The position numbers were made by a program, and so were the translations under genes. A DNA stretch of 64,000 nt from Hydra vulgaris (taxonomy: Eukaryota > Cnidaria > Hydrozoa > Anthoathecata > Hydridae), in the NCBI RefSeq assembly GCF_038396675.1, contig NC_088921.1:65101001-65165000 (forward strand). The letters run 5' to 3'. How positions within the stretch are numbered: the first letter of the stretch is position 1; each line of letters begins with the position of its first letter. The notes under the pieces were generated by a model. It made no database searches, was not told where the DNA came from, and saw only the letters and a program-made list of their open reading frames with translations. Shown here piece by piece: positions 58,138 to 64,000 of the stretch.

Positions 58138-58711
58138 ATGTACTGTGTCAAATGCAAAAAAAAATACAAATACACTAAATCAACAAAACTTTGTCAGCAA
58201 AAACAATAGATAAAGATTCGCGGAACTTGCGACATTTGCGGAACAACAAAAACTCAATTTGTCAGATCCACTAAGAAAGGAGACTTAGTCAACTCTTTTA
58301 ATTCAATAACTAAAAAAGTAAAATTACCATGTGCAAAATTCCCAGGTGAGATGCACTTACCTGGAATGAACTTTGCTGGTCCTGGTACTAATTTAAATGA
58401 GAGAATCACTTCTACTGACGCATAAAGAATGGAGTAAACCTATAGATAGAGTTGATAATGCTGCTTATCATCATGATCTCGCATATCAACATTTTACAGA
58501 TACTGCAAATAGAAACTTAGCCGACAGAATAATGATTGAAGAAATGGACGCTATAAAAAATCCAACTACACGCGAAAAAATTGAAAGAGGCATTATAAAA
58601 CCTATCATCGCTTCTAAAGCAAAGTTTGGACTCGGTCTGAAAGACCCGTGCAAAGTCGGTATTCAAAAAAACTACAATCGATCAGCGAAAAAGTCAAAGA
58701 AAAAAATGTGA
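58138..58711 (+). pseudogene. Polinton-associated protein with phospholipase A2-like domain, one frameshift
   Basis: It begins MYCVKCKKKYKYTK and, past a TAG, has CDICGTTKTQFVR, two CxxC pairs suggesting a zinc ribbon. HLPGMNFAGPGTNLNER then has the calcium-loop pattern of the PLA2-like domain known from parvovirus capsid VP1 and Polinton proteins. After a one-base frameshift near 58410 it continues WSKPIDRVDNAAYHHDLAYQ, with the catalytic His-Asp pair, then NLADRIMIEEMDAI and KFGLGLK, and stops at 58711. The His-Asp and GPGT motifs are intact, but the frameshift and the early stop prevent one product. It is divergent from the ATPase and overlaps the start of the integrase frame. Confidence 0.75.
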
Positions 58712-59631
58712 AATGGTCTGACGAACTTGCGAACGAACTTCATAGACCCGTTATAAAACATTTCAGAAAAAGAAAAGTAATTGCAAATGGAATCGATGAA
58801 ATATGGGCTGCTGATTTAGTCGATATGCAATCTTTCTCTAAATTCAACAACGGTATAAAATACTTACTCATGGTAATAGATGTATTTTCAAAGTATGGAT
58901 AGATTGTTCCATTACAGAATAAAACTGGAGTTGATGTTGAAAATGATTTAAATAAAATATTTAAAGAACGAAAGTGCAGAAAATTGTGGGTAGATAAAGG
59001 TCAAGAATTTTATAATAAGCATGTTAAAGCTCTAGGTGTTGAGTTATACTCAACTGAAAATGAAGAAAAAAGTTGTGTAGTTGAACGTTGGAATAGAACA
59101 ATGAAAGAGAAAATGTTCAAATACTTTTCAGCTAATTCTACTAGAAAATATATTGACGTCTTAGATGAAATGGTAAATAAATACAACAACACAAGACATT
59201 CTTCAATTAAAATGACACCAGGAAAAGCTAGTGATGAAAAGAATAAAAATATTGTTTGGTTAAACTTGAACGGAAATGCACGATCAGAAACAGTGCGACC
59301 AAAGTTTTCAATTAATGATAGAGTCAGGATAACTAAAAAGAAGACAACATTTGAAAAAGGATACACACCAAGATGGACTGAAGAAGTTTTTACTATATCA
59401 TTAATTCAGTACACAGATCCTCCAACTTATAAAATAACTGACAATAATGGTGAAGAAATACAAAGAACTTTTTATGAACAAGAACTGCAAAAAACGAATC
59501 AAGAAATATTTAGAATTGAAAAAGTGATTCGCAAACTCAAAAATAAATCACCAGTAAATTGGTATAGATATCCTGAATCGTTTAACTCATGGGTTGACAA
59601 TAAAGAATTGATAGATCTTTCAGATCCATAA
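58648..59631 (+). pseudogene. Polinton-type integrase with chromodomain, one nonsense codon
   Basis: An rve-type integrase. WSDELANELHRPVIKHF leads to IDEIWAADLVDMQSFSKFNN (catalytic Asp), LMVIDVFSKYG, a TAG at 58900-58902 where Trp is usual, then LWVDKGQEFYNKHVK (second Asp), ENEEKSCVVERWNRTMKEKM (catalytic Glu), NNTRHSSIKMTPGKA, and FSINDRVRI (SH3-like region). The C-terminal chromodomain has FRIEKVIRKLKN and WYRYPESFNSWVDNKELI. All three catalytic acidic residues are kept. One base change from a full ORF of about 320 residues. It overlaps the PLA2-like frame, as though the two were once adjacent or fused. Confidence 0.87.
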
Positions 59632-59779
59632 GAAGTAGGTTCTTCAAACCCATGCAGAGTAAGTCTGAAAGACTCATAAAAGTTGTGGTCAATTTTGTAT
59701 CTTAAAATATATATAAAATTGTGGCTGGATAAATGGTCGAAAATAAAAATGGCCCAGAACATACATTTCTCTACTACTT

Positions 59780-59876
59780 TTTTCTTTTTTTGATACCTTT
59801 TTCCAATATAAAATTATACTAAGGTTCAAAATAAATTTTGAAAAAAAAAGAGTGGTCTTTATTTTTTGGCCACCGC

Positions 59877-59879
<3 letters not shown>
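59780..59879 (-). repeat. Possible Tc1/mariner-type end
   Basis: On the minus strand the sequence beginning CAGCGGTGGCCAAAAAATAA directly follows a TA and a long (TA)n tract. CAG(T/C)GGTGGCCAAAAA is the kind of terminus Tc1-like elements have. No transposase and no second end are recognised. Confidence 0.3.
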
Positions 59880-60145
<266 letters not shown>

Positions 60146-60159
60146 TATTGGCATCTAAC

Positions 60160-62060
60160 ACTTCCTTAGGGCGTGCAGTTTTAATTTTATTTCCCTCGAT
60201 CATACACTAAGCATATTAATACCAAATTGCTTGCATATTAGCCATATCTCACCAACAAATAAACTTTGATTATTTATACACGGCAACTGAGTCGTTCATT
60301 ATAATGGAGTAACATATGGGGTGATTAAGTAGCCTGATAAATAAGTTTAATTTGTTATGAATAAGAATGTTCGATACAGAGTCTACTTTGAAAAAAAAAT
60401 GGAGGTAATTTTTACTATGCTTAAAAATATTAAAAAATGATTTTAAGACAGATCGTCCAACTTTATCAATATTCTGTAGAAACTTATTGTTGCAATCACC
60501 CAGTTATAGTCCGTATAATAGCGTTGAAATAGCTAGGGAATTAAATAAACAAATAATCGTAGCAGGGTGGCAGAAGCGAATTCCGTTTCTTATAAGAGCT
60601 TTTGCAACAGACAAAAATTGCGTTATCCTTTAATTTATATTCATTTTTTGGAGTGTTGCCGTCATGTTTTTGTTCTTATTATCCCAAAAGAAACCAAGAT
60701 GTTTTAAATTGCTTTGAAACTAAATAGGAGTGTCATAACATAAATCACATTATTTATGATCGAGCTTACTCCAGATGTTAAGAATTCAGTTTTTTCTGCA
60801 TTTAGTTTGATAAAGTTTGATACTTTTGGACGATGTTAATAAGATTTTGAAGACCAGATATAGTTGAACTTTGCAAAATTATATCATTAGCATATGCAAT
60901 GACACCAGTGTATACCCAATTTATTGAAGTTCCTACTTTGGATTCTGAGACAAATTTCTCTAAAAGATTTTCAGTATAAATATTATAAAGATGAGGCGAA
61001 AGTATGGACCCTTGTCGAACTCCATGAGACAACCTAAACTCTTCTGATGTGTATCCAAGATATGATACATTAGCATTATCTGCGCGATATAACGATGAGA
61101 TGGTATGAACTACCGATAGTGGGATTTTTTTCTGATAATATAGTTTCTCAAATAGTATTTCCCAGTTACAACTATCAAAAGCTTTGTTAGCATCTAAACT
61201 GCATATATATACAGGTGAATTGTTATGTTTATAGTGTTTTATTGTTTCACTCAGGAGAAATTCTGCGTGAAGGGTAGAGCTATTTTTTTTAAAACCCAAA
61301 TTGATGTGAATGACTCTCTGTGATATCTGGACATATGTGTACGATAAGATATTAGAGAAGTTTCGTAAAAATAGGTAGAATACTGATTCCTCTGTAGTTA
61401 TTTGGATTTTCCAGTGATGTTTTATAAGACTTAATTAATAGAATAATTATCGAATTTATGTTTCACTAATATAACTTTGATCCGGATCGGATTCTTTGTT
61501 AAGTATAATATCATTGCATTGAAAAATATAAAAATTACTAAAGTGATTTGAATCCATTATAGTATTCAAAAACAATAAAAGTTTAAAAAAATATAAAGAT
61601 AAAATAATAACTCTAAGATAAAAGAATTTCTTAAAAGTCGCGCGTTACAAGTTTATTATATACAACTTTAGCATATTTACCTTTGGCTCTCAAATCTTTT
61701 GCTTTTTTAAACAACTGTTTTCGCAAAAACGGAAGTCCTGTGAACGAGCGCACAGGACTGTTCCGTCATATGCGTCCGTTCAACTTCAAAATTACGTTTA
61801 AAACCAAGTTTTGACTTTAAAACATTTAGAATCTTTTCCTCGCTCAATTCCCACGTTTTGTCTTTGACAATAACGTTTGTTATATCGTTTTGGTTTGATG
61901 TTGAGATTCTTGAATGATTGATTTATATTTCTCGTTAAGAAACTCCGCCGATCCCATGAGTTCACTAATTTTTTTTTTTAGTTAGTATTTTCTTCTTGAA
62001 GATTTAATAACTTAATTTCCATTTTATCAAACTTCTCGTTAAATATTTTCAACAATAAGA
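60160..62060 (-). mobile_element. LINE with ORF1 and reverse transcriptase remnants, decayed
   Basis: ORF1 pieces at about 62050-61640 (minus): KFDKMEIKLLNLQEENTN (coiled-coil-like) and SKLGFKRNFEVERTHMTE-like sequence across frames. Reverse transcriptase follows at 61299-60802, with a C-terminal part in broken frames to about 60170 (STLLYG, FLQNIDKVGRSVLKSFFNIF, LNLFIRLLNHPI). It ends at a (TA)n tract. The space between ORF1 and the reverse transcriptase is too short for an endonuclease, so it is internally deleted. Confidence 0.7.
60802..61299 (-). pseudogene. LINE reverse transcriptase palm domain
   Basis: MGFKKNSSTLHAEFLL, VYICSLDANKAFDSCNWEIL (first catalytic Asp), FRLSHGVRQGSILSPHLYNI (RQGSxLSP box) and VIAYANDIILQS, where the catalytic YADD is YAND. 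One catalytic Asp is thus changed. The frame is open for 165 codons. Confidence 0.85.
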
Positions 62061-63213
62061 TAGTGATAGAATGCAAACAGTAAGAAAGAAAATATATTGG
62101 ATATTAGGCAGAGAAAAAGTAGATTTAAGTAAAAAAAAATGCAAAAAAAAAACTCCACAACTTACAACCAAATAAAAACGCGTTTTTATCATACGAAGAA
62201 AATCACTTATTTATAACAATTGTACATATAAATTATTTTCGTTCATGATAAAACATATATCTTTGTCAAATACTCCTACCCAATTTAAAAACCACGGAAA
62301 TTTCGTTCCTAAAAATATCCGGAAAATATTTTTATTTCCGGAAGAATCCGGTAATATAAATGGATTTTGTGTATCCAAGTATGTGTTTGCATTCATTATT
62401 AGTACGCGCAAACATATTTAACGCGTATTACCATTATGCACATAAAATAAGCACTATTTGCACGCTAAAAATGTTAAATATTTTAATTTTTTAGTTCAAT
62501 AGCGGCGTTGCGCTGTTGTGTAATAATAAATTTATGAGGCGCGGCTGGCAAAGTTGCGACTCCGAATCCTTCGTAAAAACTTTGTTATTTTAAAAAGTTT
62601 TAACTATTATTATCTTTTTTTAATTTTTAGAGTTTATTAAAATATATGCATAAGTCGACTGTTATAACCGTAGTCATAGTGAAGTATACGTTAAATTGAC
62701 TGACTTAAATAGGGATAAGCGTGCAGTGAAGTGTACTTACATCGACTCAAGCGTTTAGGTTTTGGCAGGCATATAAAAGAAGGGTTTAAGTTTTGCATAT
62801 AAAAGAAAAGTATTTTATTATTTATTTAAATAGTTCATAAATTAAAAGTTTAAATTAACAAATGCACAAAATTATTATAGCTTTTATCCATATTACGAGC
62901 TTTGTAAACATAATCAAGTTAAAATTTAGACTGAAGCCGACCCACCTAGTGGAATTTTAAAAGTGTTTTACGCAATGAAAACAAGTTGTTAAAGATAATA
63001 TCAAAAATCATAAAAATTAACTAATGCCTCAGCGTCAAGCGGTTAAGAGTCGAAATTAATAATACAACGAATAAAGATAATGATTTAAATTTAAAATTAT
63101 TGCAGAACACTTTAAAAATAAATTTTGATCAAATTAGATAGAAGAAATTATAAAACAACACTATATCTTTAAAAACATGAGATGCATAATAATTATTTTA
63201 CAATTTATTAATT
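62061..63213. other. Between LINE and cytochrome c, no gene recognised
   Basis: AT-rich. It contains a hairpin TCCGGAAAATATTTTTATTTCCGGA near 62317. AATAAA on the minus strand at 63204-63209 lies just past the cytochrome c stop and is the likely polyadenylation signal. Confidence 0.6.
63204..63209 (-). other. Candidate cytochrome c polyadenylation signal
   Basis: AATAAA five bases after the TAG stop on the minus strand. Confidence 0.5.
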
Positions 63214-63636
63214 CTATTTTTTACACTCTTCTTCCAAGTAGGCAATTAAATCTAAGAAAAAAGAAAAAATCACCGCGATGAAATCAAATAACAGGACAAT
63301 TAAAAAAATTATACATAAATTTTTTAAATATTTACCAGCTCTCTCTTGCCCTTTTTTAATTCCAGCAAACACCATTTTGGTTCCGGGTATATACTTAGAA
63401 GGATTTTCTAAGTAGACCCACAGTGTATCTTTATTCCAGGTAATTCCTTTATTTTGATTCGCTTGTGTGTAACTAAAACCTGGAGCTTGTCCAGTTTTTC
63501 GACCTATTAATCCATAAAGATTAGGTCCAGTTTTGTGCTTTCCACTTTGGTCAATTACATGACATTGTGCACATCTTTGTTTAAAAACTTTAGCACCTTT
63601 TGTGGCATCTCCAGTTGGAATTTTTTCAGCTCCCAT
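63214..63636 (-). CDS. CYCS: Cytochrome c
   Basis: Soluble electron carrier between complexes III and IV in the mitochondrial intermembrane space. Exon 1 is 63636-63336, exon 2 is 63251-63214. Splicing at GCTG|GTAAAT and TTCTTAG|AT gives ..[17 protein letters not shown] and a 112-residue protein. Residues: heme-binding RCAQCH at 21-26 (Cys22, Cys25, His26), [35 protein letters not shown] and axial Met88 in [11 protein letters not shown]. Length and motifs match animal cytochrome c, with a short N-terminal extension. The 84-bp intron has no stop and keeps frame. A (TA)n tract ends 14 bases upstream of the ATG, followed by AACAG, a possible 3' splice site. The ATG at 63636 is chosen because upstream sequence in frame is only microsatellite. 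Confidence 0.96.
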   Translation of the reverse strand: MGAEKIPTGDATKGAKVFKQRCAQCHVIDQSGKHKTGPNLYGLIGRKTGQAPGFSYTQANQNKGITWNKDTLWVYLENPSKYIPGTKMVFAGIKKGQERAGKYLKNLCIIFLIVLLFDFIAVIFSFFLDLIAYLEEECKK

Positions 63637-63646
63637 AATTGATCTG

Positions 63647-63650
<4 letters not shown>

Positions 63651-63735
<85 letters not shown>
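63651..63735. repeat. (TA)n microsatellite just upstream of cytochrome c
   Basis: About 85 bp of TA, 14 bases from the start codon. Confidence 0.95.
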
Positions 63736-63738
<3 letters not shown>

Positions 63739-63962
63739 ATATAATATATACATACAAACACAAAGGGTGTTAGCCATGAATATAATTTTTACTGTGTTTT
63801 TGCGGAATTGGGAATACTTATTGTTTTATTGTGTTTGTTCTATAAAATATTGAAAATTTTTATTTATAATGTCCTATACTTAAAAAAATTTAAAAAATTG
63901 AATTTTGGGAATTTCAAACCCATTAAGAATTCCACCATGCCGTTGGGCTGGCTAACACCTTG

Positions 63963-64000
<38 letters not shown>
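63736..64000. other. Upstream flank of cytochrome c, no feature seen
   Basis: AT-rich sequence with GCTAACACC and its near complement GGTGTTAGCC about 180 bases apart (63766 and 63950). It ends in another (TA)n/(CA)n tract at 63962-64000. Confidence 0.5.

Larger units (their letters stand above)
56715..59640. mobile_element. Polinton/Maverick fragment
   Basis: Capsid-like protein and ATPase on the minus strand, PLA2-like protein and integrase on the plus strand, in the compact divergent layout of Polintons. No protein-primed DNA polymerase, protease or major capsid gene and no terminal inverted repeats are seen, so this is a 3-kb piece of a 15-20 kb element. Each gene except the first has only one or two breaks, so decay is recent relative to the LINEs. 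Confidence 0.8.

Noticed and set aside
62211-62411. 66-codon minus-strand open frame (MRVLIMNANTYLD)
   Set aside because: Short, overlaps a hairpin, no recognisable domain and no splice or operon context.

Overview
The window looks like nuclear DNA of a medusozoan cnidarian, most likely Hydra. It is very AT-rich and has about twenty long (TA)n tracts. It carries intron-rich conserved metazoan genes and a dense, nested load of LINEs, hAT elements, an LTR retrotransposon and Polinton remains. The species is inferred from this texture and was not checked against a database.

Four host genes are supported exon by exon. TRAPPC13 (3' two thirds, about 3.8-6.7 kb, +) has its 5' exons outside the window. 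THOC3 (7.9-25.6 kb, +) has eleven exons and introns swollen by insertions. The gene for mitochondrial ribosomal protein bL9m (26.0-26.9 kb, +) follows only about 0.4 kb behind THOC3. Somatic-type cytochrome c (63.2-63.6 kb, -) has two exons. They act in vesicle tethering, mRNA export, mitochondrial translation and respiration; only the first three are close neighbours on one strand.

Layout: 0-1.9 kb, a decayed gene of a repeated uncharacterised family. 2.7-2.95 kb, a LINE tail. 3.8-26.9 kb, the three host genes. An internally deleted LTR retrotransposon (9.0-11.4 kb) sits in THOC3 intron 2. A LINE (18.6-22.0 kb) and a decayed family gene (22.3-23.4 kb) sit in intron 8. 27.6-30.0 kb holds hAT and LINE fragments. 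30.5-34.6 kb is a complete DNA transposon with 17-bp outer inverted repeats, an 8-bp target duplication and an intron-containing gene I cannot assign to a named superfamily. 35.2-36.7 kb is a non-autonomous hAT-like element with a MITE inside it. 37.9-46.8 kb is one LINE split by two insertions: a 2.4-kb unknown sequence flanked by a 39-bp duplication, and a complete 2.9-kb DNA transposon with 150-bp inverted repeats and a 7-bp target duplication. 47.9-49.6 kb is another LINE. 51.0-54.0 kb is a decayed hAT. 54.5-54.8 kb is a LINE scrap. 54.9-56.7 kb holds a degenerate repeated unit. 56.7-59.6 kb is a Polinton/Maverick fragment (capsid-like protein, packaging ATPase, PLA2-like protein, integrase). 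60.2-62.1 kb is another LINE. 62.1-64.0 kb holds cytochrome c and its flanks.

The most interesting material is the pair of complete DNA transposons with unfamiliar transposase-like genes, the unexplained 2.4-kb insertion, a (TA)n-bounded unit with a hammerhead-like core, and a cytochrome c intron that is open in frame and would encode a hydrophobic segment. All similarity statements come from reading translations against remembered family patterns. No alignment or search was run.
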